Positions 53,386-62,100 of a stretch of 64,000 nt of DNA are shown here, piece after piece; the first letter of the stretch is position 1; the number at the start of each line of letters is the position of its first letter. This stretch comes from Schlesneria sphaerica. GTDB lineage: Bacteria; Planctomycetota; Planctomycetia; Planctomycetales; Planctomycetaceae. The stretch spans positions 6,510,001 to 6,574,000 of the forward strand of contig NZ_CP172346.1 in the NCBI RefSeq assembly GCF_044336245.1. The letters are read 5' to 3'. Made by a program: the position numbers and the translations under genes. Below the pieces are notes generated by a model. That model worked only from the letters and a program-made list of their open reading frames with translations. It was not told the DNA's origin and did no database searches.

Positions 53386-53857
53386 AGCAATTTCAACGTA
53401 CAAAGGGCTGGGGTGAAGGCGTGTTGCGAGTGACTCGATCGGTTCCGTGCGAAAACACGCGGTTTGGGCTTATAAGAAAGGACTCGGAATCTGTGAAGAC
53501 CAGTTTCCGCCGAGAGATCCCACCGCCCCTGTAAAACAGGGGCAGACTGATCGAACGAACAGATCCCGCGCCCGTTCACCATCCCGCCTCAAGAGATCGT
53601 TTGGTCCGGATCGTAACAGCACCGGCGCCAATTCTTCCCGGCCGCCACAGGTCGTCGGGAAAACAAGAAGGAGGGCTACCGATCAGTTTATCCAATGCTG
53701 CCTGAGGTCTGCTTCACGATTCAGGATTTGCCCGGCGTGCCGTTTCCCTTGTTTTGATGGGAAAATCTCACTTTGCCGCGTACTGATTTCCTTCGGCACG
53801 AGGTTTGCTTTGTACTGCCCATCAACTGAAGTTCTAAACCAATTCCCCATAAGATTG
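53386..53857. other. 472-base divergent intergenic region with one hairpin
   Basis: It separates rsmH (minus) and the stress-type protein gene (plus) and should hold both promoters. The only clear structure is GCCCCTGT-AAA-ACAGGGGC at 53525-53543, a perfect 8-bp stem with a 3-base loop, about 140 bases upstream of rsmH. No U-run follows on either strand, so it could be a leader structure or an operator. No mraZ-like gene was found. Confidence 0.5.
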
Positions 53858-54349
53858 ATGAGTACACAAATGGTCACACTTTCTCAAAGAGATGGAGTTT
53901 TGGTAGAGGTTTTCGAAGACCGCGCGAGTGCTCAGTCTGCCGTGAGAAACCTGCGCAACGCAGGTTTCGGTGACTCGCAATTGCAGGTGTCGCACGTCGA
54001 TGGTGAGCTTTTAGAAGGCCCAGGACCAGAGAGTAAGCTGACCCCACGCACCCTTTTGGGGCTGGGGATCGGAGCCCTCTGTGGGGTGGGAATGCTGTCA
54101 GGCATTGTTCCTGCCATGGAAACAAACCTGATGAGTCCCGTGATGACGGCTGGGACGTTCGGCCTTTTGTTTTCCGGGGCTGCCGCCGCAGTGACTGCGG
54201 GCGGAACCAATGGTACCACTGGATATCCATCGACGAAGGGGTTGGACCACTCCACAGGCCCTGCGGAAGTGATCGTCCTGACTGTTCGGGCCGGTGCTCG
54301 TGAACAGGTGGCTTTGTCGGTCCTCAATCAATTCCGCGATCGTACCTGA
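53858..54349 (+). CDS. Small stress-type membrane protein, 163 aa
   Basis: A 163-residue protein. The ATG at 53858 starts MSTQMVTLSQRDGVLVEVFE, and a second ATG is at 53870. The frame is open far upstream but has no ribosome site there. The N-terminal 60 residues (VEVFEDRASAQSAVRNLRNA) look like the ferredoxin-type part of general stress proteins of the DUF1269/YflT kind. Two hydrophobic glycine-rich segments follow (TLLGLGIGALCGVGMLSGIV; VMTAGTFGLLFSGAAAAVTA). Function is unknown. Confidence 0.7.
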   Translation: MSTQMVTLSQRDGVLVEVFEDRASAQSAVRNLRNAGFGDSQLQVSHVDGELLEGPGPESKLTPRTLLGLGIGALCGVGMLSGIVPAMETNLMSPVMTAGTFGLLFSGAAAAVTAGGTNGTTGYPSTKGLDHSTGPAEVIVLTVRAGAREQVALSVLNQFRDRT

Positions 54350-54433
54350 TCACCGAGTGACGTCTCGACGCGGATTCTCTACTTTCTTCTGTCCTGGAAC
54401 GACCAACGCGTCGTTCCTTTTTTTGTAGATCAT

Positions 54434-55303
54434 TCATACGTTTTCGATCTTCACCTGGGCAGTCATGTTGATGAAATCACCCGTGAGACCGGTAAACAAG
54501 CCTGATACGGGCATCACCCCGCGCGGATGATGGCTGACTCCGACGAGAATATGCTTTCTGGAAACAATTTCGCCGAGGGTCGGGTCGTAGCCCCGCCAGC
54601 CGATAATGGGAAGATAAACTTCGGTCCAGGCGTGCATCGCTGCTCTGCCGGCCTCTGATGCCGGGCAATCGAGATAACCACTGGCGAAGCGGGCGGCGAG
54701 CCCCAGTCCCCGCGCGGCGTCCATCATCAACGTTGCTGTATCGCGACACGAACCACTGCTGAGATTGATGGTTTCTGCAGGCGACTGGACTCCCTTGGCA
54801 TAGCGCCGCTGGTATTTGATCTTCTGGCAGATCGTCGAACAGAGGTCCGATAACACTGATTCCGCGTCGTTCGACGAACGGATCGCAGGTAACCCGTTCA
54901 GCCACGTCTGCACCTGAGGGACATCATCGGGGTAAGAGACAGCTTGGTACACAGCGACGAGGTGGGATTCCAGCGTATCGTAGTTCAGAGGGAGCGGGAC
55001 TCGTGGAGTCGCGTCGTTGCGAGGGACTTCGTCTGCAAAAGTACGATGAACGGTAACCGTACTCGTTATTTCCAGGGTACTCGCGCTTTCGACGAAACTC
55101 ACGAGGGCGACAGAGTTGTTATAGATGTCGTGAGCCCACTGAATCTCGTGACGCGGCGAGATGGCAATCTGCATGTTCTCGACTCGCAGGTTGTGACCTT
55201 CTCTTGGGCGAAGCACAAGCCGATGCTGACCCAGCGTGACGGGCTGTCGATAGGAATAAACTGTTCGATGCTCAATCCGGTTGACTAACAGGAGATCAGC
55301 CAC
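54434..55303 (-). CDS. Transglutaminase-like protease family protein
   Basis: A 289-residue protein. The N-terminal domain (TVYSYRQPVTLGQHRLVLRP) matches the bacterial transglutaminase N-terminal type. The catalytic triad is visible as SSGSCRDTATLMMDAARGLG (Cys), MHAWTEVYLPIIGWRGYDPT (His, Asp). It should be a thiol protease, amidase or transglutaminase, and the substrate is unknown. The catalytic cysteine sits in SCRD, the common GxCRD form. No signal peptide was seen, so it is probably cytoplasmic. Confidence 0.88.
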   Translation of the reverse strand: MADLLLVNRIEHRTVYSYRQPVTLGQHRLVLRPREGHNLRVENMQIAISPRHEIQWAHDIYNNSVALVSFVESASTLEITSTVTVHRTFADEVPRNDATPRVPLPLNYDTLESHLVAVYQAVSYPDDVPQVQTWLNGLPAIRSSNDAESVLSDLCSTICQKIKYQRRYAKGVQSPAETINLSSGSCRDTATLMMDAARGLGLAARFASGYLDCPASEAGRAAMHAWTEVYLPIIGWRGYDPTLGEIVSRKHILVGVSHHPRGVMPVSGLFTGLTGDFINMTAQVKIENV

Positions 55304-55643
55304 ACAACTATCCTCGGGGTGAAGGATCGATTTGATGTCGAAAGCGTCAGGATACCGGGGCTATTTGGTTTCTGAGTGGGTGAAACCCGGCTTGATTTGC
55401 TCGTGGAATCCGGCGAGAGCCGCGAACAACAACGCCTGAGGGTGAACTCTGCATCAGACGTCACCGCCGATTGCTCCCACTCACGCGTCACTAATGAGAT
55501 GGAACTGCAATCGCAATCTTTCAGACTGGACTGTTTGTTTGTCCCAACTCAGACCCGCCCTCGCAAAGTCCAATGACCAAAGAACCTGCCGCAGCCCAAA
55601 GGCCAGCGGCAGGCGACACAACACATCTGCTATTTGACACCTG
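55304..55643. other. 340-base intergenic region
   Basis: It lies between the transglutaminase start and the LEA-like stop, both minus strand. It contains the terminator at 55585-55613. The remainder should include the transglutaminase promoter. No credible gene was found. Confidence 0.45.
55585..55613 (-). terminator. Intrinsic terminator after the LEA-like gene
   Basis: CCTGCCGC and GCGGCAGG pair perfectly around an inner GCC/GGC and a small loop. On the minus strand it is followed by TTCTTTGG, a T-rich tail. It lies 30 bases past the stop at 55644, as expected for a Rho-independent terminator. Confidence 0.75.
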
Positions 55644-55805
55644 TTATTTGCCGGCATCTTTGATCTTCTGTCCGGCCGCCTTCACGGCTTCACCGGTGTT
55701 CTTCGCCGCCTTCGATGCGGCGTCGGCGGCCTTATCCGTCAGGTCCTTTGCTGACTGGGCTGCCTTGTCGATGCCCGACTTCACGTTCTTCGCTGTATCA
55801 GCCAT
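55644..55805 (-). CDS. Small LEA/CsbD-like Ala-Lys-rich protein, 53 aa
   Basis: A 53-residue protein with GAGGAG nine bases before its ATG. The sequence is an amphipathic Ala/Lys/Asp helix (KSGIDKAAQSAKDLTDKAAD and so on) like late-embryogenesis or CsbD-like stress proteins. Such proteins are usually induced by stress and unstructured in solution. It stands alone with a clear terminator. A longer open frame to 55985 lacks a good start. Confidence 0.75.
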   Translation of the reverse strand: MADTAKNVKSGIDKAAQSAKDLTDKAADAASKAAKNTGEAVKAAGQKIKDAGK

Positions 55806-56284
55806 TTTCAAACTCCTCTGAATTGAGTGGGGAATAAGCAGCGGAACAGAAAGCACTTTGCGTGCCACTGACGATTGCCCGGCAGGAAGCTCAACCAGAG
55901 AGTGCTCTCTCGAGGGCTCGTGCTCATCCCAGATCGCCGGGAGAAGGCGTTGCCTGGTTCGATCCCCATCGAACGATCCGAACAATCCCCTGGGGGTAAC
56001 TCATCTTCGCGCAATGCGTCTCCCGCGAGTACAAGTCCTGCCTGTGTCAGACTCTGAAAGTCCATGTGGAGAAACTCGTCGCCACGCAGGGCATTGGGGG
56101 ATTCGCGTGCTCGCAAGTTCTCGACGGAGACGTGAGGCGCAAGTTCAAGAAGTGCGAAAATCCCAGGACCGAAATTTTTGACTTTCACATGAATGTGAAG
56201 GAACGATGACAAGGGCGAGAGGGAACCAGTAAGAACCGAAGTCGGGGGTCCTGCGCTCTCGTGTATCCGTGAGAAGTAGCCAGC
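55806..56284. other. 479-base divergent intergenic region
   Basis: It lies between the LEA-like gene (minus) and the antiporter gene (plus) and should hold both promoters. A minus-strand frame across it (with FGPGIFALLELAPHVSVE) has no clear start and reads through into the antiporter's antisense, so I do not call it a gene. It could be a remnant. Confidence 0.4.
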
Positions 56285-57871
56285 ATGATGAATCCCGTGG
56301 AACTGGTCGTCGGACTGATCCTGGCAGCAGCCGTCCTGTCGACATTGGCCCGCAAGATCAAGATCCCTTATCCCGTGCTCCTGGTGATGGGTGGGATTGT
56401 CCTCGGTTTCGTCCCCGGTTTGCCCATCGTCCATATTCCACCGGACATCGTATTTCTCGTCTTCATTACACCCCTCGTTTACATCGCTTCGACGCGGACG
56501 ACACTCCGCGATTTCCGCTCGAACTTGCGGCCGATCCTTGTTCTGTCGATTGGTCTGGTTGCCGCCACACTGGTTGTGGTCGCAGCCGTAATGCACTGGA
56601 GTGTGCCGGGACTTGGCTGGGCAGGTGCCTTCGTACTGGCGTCGATTATTGGTCCTACTGATACGATGGCCGTCACAGCGATCGCGAGTGAGACGGCGAT
56701 TCCGCGCCGTATTGGAACGATTCTGGAAGGGGAGAGTCTGATCAACGACATCGTGGCGCTGGTTGCCTATAAGATGGCAATCGATGCGGTGTCGAGTGGA
56801 TCAATTCCGGTTTCGACAGCAGTGATCGCCCTGATCTGGAACAGCGCCGCCGGAATCGCTGTCGGGTTGGTGGTAGGAATTGCTGCGTGCCAGATTCGAA
56901 AGCGGTTAGAAGACCAGGTTGAGAGCGTCAGTGTGTCATTGCTGACTGGCTATGCCGCCTACCTGGGAGCCGAGATGCTGGACGCTTCGGGGATTCTCGC
57001 GACGGTCACTGCGGGCCTGTATGTCGGCAGGCAGCTTTCACGAATCCTTTTGCCCGAAGGACGAATTCAGGCGTACTTCTTCTGGGACACGGTGACGTTC
57101 CTGATTGAAGGTCTGGCCTTTGTACTGATCGGTCTGGAATTGCGGACGATCATGGAAGACCTTGGCAACGTTCCCTTCTCGCAACTGGTGGCATATGGTC
57201 TGTTAATCAGTGTGACTGTCATCCTGCTGAGACTTGTCTGGGTATTTGGATTCGCGTACCTGCCGCGCATTTGGACGGGCACACGCCAGGAAGCGGAACC
57301 TCCCTATGTCTGGCAGCATGTATTGCTGTTGGGGTGGGCCGGAATGCGGGGTGTTGATTCGCTCGCCGCGGCACTGGCGATCCCGTTGGTGATGTCGGGC
57401 GGCCAGACCCCTTTTCCGGACAGAAATCTGATTATGTTTCTGTCATTTTGCGTGATCGTGGCCACGCTGGTGGTGCAGGGCCTGAGTCTGCCATTCCTGA
57501 TTCGGCGACTGGAACTCAAGAACGATAATCAGGACGAAGTGGAAGAAGGACTGGCACGGATCGCTGCCGCCGAAGCGGCGCTGAATCGGTTGGAACAGCA
57601 CGTCGTCGCCCGCGATGTGGATCCTGAAGTCCTGGACGAACTCCGTTCGGCCTACGGGAAGAAGCTTCAGCAGGCCAACGCGCAGCTGAATCCCGCTGAT
57701 TGCCAGGAGAACTCGATGTGTGCAGACGCTGTCCGGCAACTGCGTGAAGAGCTGCTCATGTCGGAACGGCAAACCGTGATTGAACTACGCGATCAGGGGA
57801 AAATCAGTGATGACGTCCTGCGCCGCATCGAGCGCAGTCTCGACTACGAGTTTCTCCGCCAGCAGGGCTAA
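56285..57871 (+). CDS. CPA1 family Na+/H+ antiporter
   Basis: A 528-residue polytopic transporter. About twelve helices span residues 1-410. The key CPA1 motifs IIGPTDTMAVTAIA and LEGESLINDIVALVAYK, which carry the ion-binding Asp pair, are intact near residues 120-165. A hydrophilic C-terminal ~110 residues (with helical ARIAAAEAALNRLEQHVVAR) forms the cytoplasmic regulatory tail. It exchanges Na+ or K+ for protons to set pH and salt balance. It is a single gene, ending before a strong hairpin. Confidence 0.9.
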   Translation: MMNPVELVVGLILAAAVLSTLARKIKIPYPVLLVMGGIVLGFVPGLPIVHIPPDIVFLVFITPLVYIASTRTTLRDFRSNLRPILVLSIGLVAATLVVVAAVMHWSVPGLGWAGAFVLASIIGPTDTMAVTAIASETAIPRRIGTILEGESLINDIVALVAYKMAIDAVSSGSIPVSTAVIALIWNSAAGIAVGLVVGIAACQIRKRLEDQVESVSVSLLTGYAAYLGAEMLDASGILATVTAGLYVGRQLSRILLPEGRIQAYFFWDTVTFLIEGLAFVLIGLELRTIMEDLGNVPFSQLVAYGLLISVTVILLRLVWVFGFAYLPRIWTGTRQEAEPPYVWQHVLLLGWAGMRGVDSLAAALAIPLVMSGGQTPFPDRNLIMFLSFCVIVATLVVQGLSLPFLIRRLELKNDNQDEVEEGLARIAAAEAALNRLEQHVVARDVDPEVLDELRSAYGKKLQQANAQLNPADCQENSMCADAVRQLREELLMSERQTVIELRDQGKISDDVLRRIERSLDYEFLRQQG

Positions 57872-57981
57872 GGGGATTTCGGCCAGATGCGGAATGCTTC
57901 CTGACACGGTTCCAACGAAATTGAGTACGGGACGCAAAGAGTCATACCGCTGTGGTGGGTGAGGTACCCATAAGACGAAGA

Positions 57982-58013
57982 GAGCTGCTTGAACCATGAT
58001 GTTCAAGCAGCTC
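57982..58013. terminator. 13-bp perfect hairpin between convergent genes
   Basis: GAGCTGCTTGAAC-CATGAT-GTTCAAGCAGCTC is a perfect 13-bp stem with a 6-base loop. It lies 110 bases after the antiporter stop and 82 bases from the convergent sugar isomerase-like stop. It is symmetric and could end transcripts from both sides, although no U-run is present. Confidence 0.65.
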
Positions 58014-58095
58014 GATGCTCGTGTTTCGCCGACATGGGATCATCTCGCCTGAGCCTGATAACGAAACAGGTCAAGACGCTCGATCCCTGTTCGAT

Positions 58096-58944
58096 TCAGG
58101 AAACCTTCGCTGCGCAGTCACGGACGTGCTTCAGACAGGCTTCGATATCCGAAAGTGGATTCTTGGCATTTTCTTCGTACTCGATGGCCACGCAGTACTG
58201 GTACTTCAGTGCTTTCAGCGCCTTCAGCAGTTCGGTCACCTTCAGATCGCCTTCGCCTGCGATCTTGAACTGCTTCTGTCCCCCTGGAAGCGACTTGACG
58301 TCTTTCAGGTGAACGCCGAAGACGCGCTTTCCGAGTCGCTGAACGGCTTCGACGGGGTCTTCGTCGCTACGCAGAAAGTGTCCCGTATCGACGCAGGCGC
58401 CGATCTTCGGGTGCCGATCTTTCACCACTTTCTCGACATCGCTGATCTTGTCATACCGATGGCCGGGACCATGGTTGTGGATTGCAATGGCAACGTCGTA
58501 TTCGGCCACCAGTTTGTCGAGCAGATCGAACGTCACTTTGTCTGGATTGGGGTCAGCGCTCAGTGACTGAATTCCCATTGCTTTGGCGAAGTCGAATCGC
58601 TCTCGGGCTGCTGTCTCATTCCCATCGAACGGCAGCACACCGTACGAGAGAAGTGTTACGCCACCTTTGGTGAGCAGTTCTTTCTGTGACTCGATGTGCT
58701 TGGGAACGCTGCCCATGGGAAGGTGACCGGGGAACGCTTCCCAGTACTTCAGACCCAGCATCTTTGTCTGTTCGAGTGCTTCTTCAACTTTGAATTCCCG
58801 CAGAGAGTAGCTCTGCAACCCCATCTTCAGGCCGAGGTAAGGATCTTTTGCCCCTTCAGCGAACGAAATCCCTGAAAAGACAGAGGAGGCTGCCGCAAGC
58901 GTGGAAGCCTGCAAAAAGGTGCGGCGATTGAGCTGGTGTGACAT
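58096..58944 (-). CDS. Tat-exported sugar phosphate isomerase/epimerase-like TIM-barrel protein
   Basis: A 282-residue protein. I chose the ATG at 58944 because AAGGA lies seven bases upstream. It begins SHQLNRRTFLQASTLAAASS, a twin-arginine export signal. The remainder is a xylose-isomerase-like TIM barrel. Metal ligands are likely in the segments IAIHNHGPGHRYD and GACVDTGHFLRSDEDPVE, and in VFGVHLKDVKSLPGG. Substrates of these planctomycete periplasmic isomerases are mostly unknown. It is not in an operon with nearby sugar genes. Confidence 0.88.
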   Translation of the reverse strand: MSHQLNRRTFLQASTLAAASSVFSGISFAEGAKDPYLGLKMGLQSYSLREFKVEEALEQTKMLGLKYWEAFPGHLPMGSVPKHIESQKELLTKGGVTLLSYGVLPFDGNETAARERFDFAKAMGIQSLSADPNPDKVTFDLLDKLVAEYDVAIAIHNHGPGHRYDKISDVEKVVKDRHPKIGACVDTGHFLRSDEDPVEAVQRLGKRVFGVHLKDVKSLPGGQKQFKIAGEGDLKVTELLKALKALKYQYCVAIEYEENAKNPLSDIEACLKHVRDCAAKVS

Positions 58945-59149
58945 CGGCTGTTCCTTCATGAGTCGAGTTGTCTAACGTCAAAGTTCCCGGTGAATGGACC
59001 CTCGTCAAACGGCTGACATCGGCCATCGTCCGCAGACGATCTGGCCAGGCCGGAGCGGGAGGATGAATTCACCCTTGAGGGAACTCGCTTGCATGGGCGA
59101 CATCAAAATACCGATCCGAAGCGGGAACTGCGAATCCCACGAAGCGGAT

Positions 59150-60115
59150 TTAGGTCCCCTTCTCCCGAAAGACTTCCTCGGCAATGCTGTAAGAATCGCT
59201 GGTTCGTCCCGTGTAGTAAACGAGCAACTCGGCCAGCAGACCCAGCGAAATCGCTTGTGCGCCCAGTATCGTCAGTGCGACCGAGTAAGCGAGCAACGGG
59301 CGATTCCCAATCGGAGTCGGTTCCCAGATGTGCAGTGCGTGCATGAGCAGCCACGTCACCGCCAGATATCCCAGCCCGGCAAAACCGAGACCAAAGGCAC
59401 ACAGCCCGATCGCCCCCAGCATATGTTGAGGTCGCTGACCGTACCCTGTCAGAAATGCCACGGTCATCAGGTCTAGGAAGCCGCGCGTGAATCGGCGGAA
59501 ACCATACTTGGAGTGCCCATGCTTACGCGATCGGTGATGGATCCCGATCTCGGTCACGCGGAATCCCCGTGCATGTGCCAGCACCGGGATAAAACGGTGC
59601 AGTTCCCCGTAGATCCGAATCTCTCGACCGACTTCGGCACGAAACATTTTCATTCCGCAGTTGTGGTCATGCAGGATCAGTCCGGTTAGCCGGGAAACGA
59701 GCGAGTTGAAGACGCGACTGGGATAGACTTTGTGCCATGGATCCAGTCGTCTGACTTTCCAACCATTCACGACATCAAAGCCGTCATTCAACCTTGCGAG
59801 AAACCTCGGTAGTTCTTCGGGGTCGTCCTGCAAATCTGCGTCGAGCATGCAGAGGATGTTCCCTTTGGCTGCCGAGATTCCCGCCGTGAGCGCAGCCGCC
59901 TTCCCGAAGTTGCGGCGAAAGCGGATGCCGCGCACGCGATCGTCGAAAGTGACGAGTTGTTGAATCTCTTTCCATGAGCCATCGGTCGATCCGTCGTCGA
60001 TATAGATGATCTCGATGGCCAGCTCGTTCTCAGCAGCGACGCGATTGATCTGCGAGTAGAGTTCGACCAGACTTTCGGCCTCGTTGAAAGCCGGAATGAT
60101 GATCGACAATTGCAT
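59150..60115 (-). CDS. Family 2 glycosyltransferase (polyprenyl-phosphate type)
   Basis: A 321-residue membrane glycosyltransferase. The GT2 domain starts MQLSIIIPAFNEAESLVELY, with IDDGSTDGSW near 40 and the DxD-type DADLQDDPEELPRFL near 92. Two membrane helices lie near the end (AIGLCAFGLGFAGLGYLAVT; SVALTILGAQAISLGLLAEL). This layout matches DPM1/GtrB-like enzymes that transfer a sugar to a lipid phosphate. The sugar is unknown. It is separated from its neighbours by about 200 bases. Confidence 0.9.
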   Translation of the reverse strand: MQLSIIIPAFNEAESLVELYSQINRVAAENELAIEIIYIDDGSTDGSWKEIQQLVTFDDRVRGIRFRRNFGKAAALTAGISAAKGNILCMLDADLQDDPEELPRFLARLNDGFDVVNGWKVRRLDPWHKVYPSRVFNSLVSRLTGLILHDHNCGMKMFRAEVGREIRIYGELHRFIPVLAHARGFRVTEIGIHHRSRKHGHSKYGFRRFTRGFLDLMTVAFLTGYGQRPQHMLGAIGLCAFGLGFAGLGYLAVTWLLMHALHIWEPTPIGNRPLLAYSVALTILGAQAISLGLLAELLVYYTGRTSDSYSIAEEVFREKGT

Positions 60116-60275
60116 GAGTATCTCGTTGGGTCGGAACGCGCAGATCGAATGCCAGCGGGGGGATCAGGATGCGTTGAAGACGGTTTGAGGGTGTGGATGA
60201 AAGGAAACTTCTGTCCAAGCTCGATTCCGTTCCGGCAGCGTGCCGTATCCCCACGAAGGGCTTTACGAGCAGCAA

Positions 60276-60695
60276 CTACTTTTTCGGCTTACTCGAAGCG
60301 TTGGGTTTTGCGGTGGGTTCGGTCACCTTGCCATTGTCGGAATCGCCTTTGGCAGAATTCTCGGCCTTCCGTTTCGCAATTGCCGCTTCGCGGGATTTCT
60401 TCTCACGTTCTGTACGATCGCGATTGGCCTTAATGCGCATCTCTCGCTTCTGCTTCTCTTGTGCTGCTTCCGCTTCGGCCGCTTTCTGCATCTCCTGGGC
60501 AACCGCTTTTTGCTCTTCCGCCTGCATCTGGGTCTGCAGTTTCATTTGCTGCTGGTAGTTTTTTCGAGCTTGTGAGATCGCGGCATTGCGGGCCACTCGA
60601 GAATGGGGGATGCCTGCGTCTGCACTCATCGGTACGGCCAGTACGATGGAAGCCAGGATGCACGAGGCCAGTCGGAGAAGTCGTTCGGAAGTCAT
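60276..60695 (-). CDS. Secreted Lys/Glu/Ala-rich coiled-coil protein
   Basis: A 139-residue protein. I chose the ATG at 60695 because the product then begins with a clear signal peptide (LLRLASCILASIVLAVPMSADA). The mature part is one long charged helix (KLQTQMQAEEQKAVAQEMQK and so on), ending in a Lys/Ser/Pro-rich tail. The function is unknown. It could be a periplasmic or surface structural protein. The frame upstream to 60746 lacks a ribosome site. Confidence 0.7.
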   Translation of the reverse strand: MTSERLLRLASCILASIVLAVPMSADAGIPHSRVARNAAISQARKNYQQQMKLQTQMQAEEQKAVAQEMQKAAEAEAAQEKQKREMRIKANRDRTEREKKSREAAIAKRKAENSAKGDSDNGKVTEPTAKPNASSKPKK

Positions 60696-60985
60696 CGTAT
60701 GCGTTCCCGATTGCGGGTCAGGAAATTTCGACCGGTTCAACCACAAGGCTGCGGAGAAGTTTTCTTTGCCAGTCCATGATACTCAGCGCGTTTCTGAACA
60801 ACAATCTCGAAGTCCAGATCGAAACTCATCCAAGCTGGACTGACGTCGATTACGTCGGTGGCTTTAAACCATCAACAAAAATTTTGTCCTCGCTTGCAGT
60901 TCTTTCCCATCCGTAACATCCTGACCCCTTCGAGGTGAAAACAAGGATGATCCCCATGAAAGACATGAGAGAGGAGCCTTCGCCG

Positions 60986-62011
60986 ATGGCGAGTCGACTG
61001 GTCTGCCTGCTTGCGACGTTTACGATTTCTCTATGCGGTTTTGCTCCTGCCGGAGCCGCGTCAGAGCCTATCAAGCTGATCTTTGATACCGACATGGGCA
61101 ACGACGTCGACGACGTTCAGGCGCTGGCGGTCATCCATGGGCTGCAGTCGCGCGGCGCGTGTGAACTGCTGGCGGTGACCATCACAAAGGACAGCGAACT
61201 GGCAGCCCCCTTCGTTGATCTGATCAACACATTCTACGGTCGTGGCGATATTCCGATTGGAGTCGTTCGACCGGGGAAAACTCCTGATCCGTATAAATAT
61301 CTCCCCATGGCCGCGGAAAAGAAGGACGGAAAATTCCGTTACCCCCACGACCTCGAAGGCAACAGCAAAGCGCCTGAAGCGGTCGCGCTGCTTCGCAAGT
61401 CGCTGGCAGGACAGCCGGATCAGTCTGTGACGATCGCTCAGGTTGGTTTTTCAACCAATCTGGCCCGACTGCTCGATAGCAAATCGGATAGCGCATCTTC
61501 CCTGAGTGGGGTCGAACTGGTCAAGAAAAAGGTGAAGCTGCTGTCTGTGATGGCGGGCGCATTCACCCCGATCGATGGCAACGCACACTACTGTGAATAC
61601 AATGTTGTGAATGACATCGAGAACTGCCGTAAGCTCGCCGAGGAATGGCCCACGCCGGTTGTCTGGAGCGGGTTCGAGATCGGGATCGCTGTCCCCTACC
61701 CCTCGGAAAGTATTCTCAAGGATTACGGGTACGTCGCGGATCATCCTGTCGCCGAAGCTTACCATCGCTACGATCCACCTCCGGCAAACCGTCCCACCTG
61801 GGATTTGACGAGCGTTCTTTACGCTGTGCAACCTGATCGACACTTCTTCGATCTGTCGCCCAAAGGAAACATTGTTGTCGAGGCTGACGGCTTCACCAGG
61901 TTCACTCCGGCTGAGAATGGACGGCATCAATACCTGAAGCTGACTGACCAGCAGAAGCCCCGTACGTTGGAAGCACTCGTGCAACTGTCGAGTCAACCTC
62001 CGCTGAAGTAA
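60986..62011 (+). CDS. Secreted nucleoside hydrolase-like protein
   Basis: A 341-residue protein. I chose the ATG at 60986 (GAGGAG ten bases upstream), which gives a textbook signal peptide (MASRLVCLLATFTISLCGFA). Earlier in-frame starts exist from 60935. The calcium-binding motif DTDMGNDVDDVQAL follows, then SVMAGAFTP near 200, as in the IU-nucleoside hydrolase fold. It may release bases from nucleosides outside the cytoplasm, but in planctomycetes many such proteins have unproven substrates. It is followed 89 bases later by the propeller protein, which may share a transcript. Confidence 0.85.
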   Translation: MASRLVCLLATFTISLCGFAPAGAASEPIKLIFDTDMGNDVDDVQALAVIHGLQSRGACELLAVTITKDSELAAPFVDLINTFYGRGDIPIGVVRPGKTPDPYKYLPMAAEKKDGKFRYPHDLEGNSKAPEAVALLRKSLAGQPDQSVTIAQVGFSTNLARLLDSKSDSASSLSGVELVKKKVKLLSVMAGAFTPIDGNAHYCEYNVVNDIENCRKLAEEWPTPVVWSGFEIGIAVPYPSESILKDYGYVADHPVAEAYHRYDPPPANRPTWDLTSVLYAVQPDRHFFDLSPKGNIVVEADGFTRFTPAENGRHQYLKLTDQQKPRTLEALVQLSSQPPLK

Positions 62012-62100
62012 GTCGGCGGGCGATATCGTTGCGTCAGGCAGGTCAATGTGAAACTGTGAACGAGCGCTCGAGCAATGCTTTCACCCCAAGGAGAATTCTC

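Noticed and set aside
55808..56596. A 262-codon minus-strand frame overlapping the antiporter start
   Set aside because: Half of it is antisense to the antiporter, it lacks a clear start, and its composition is atypical.
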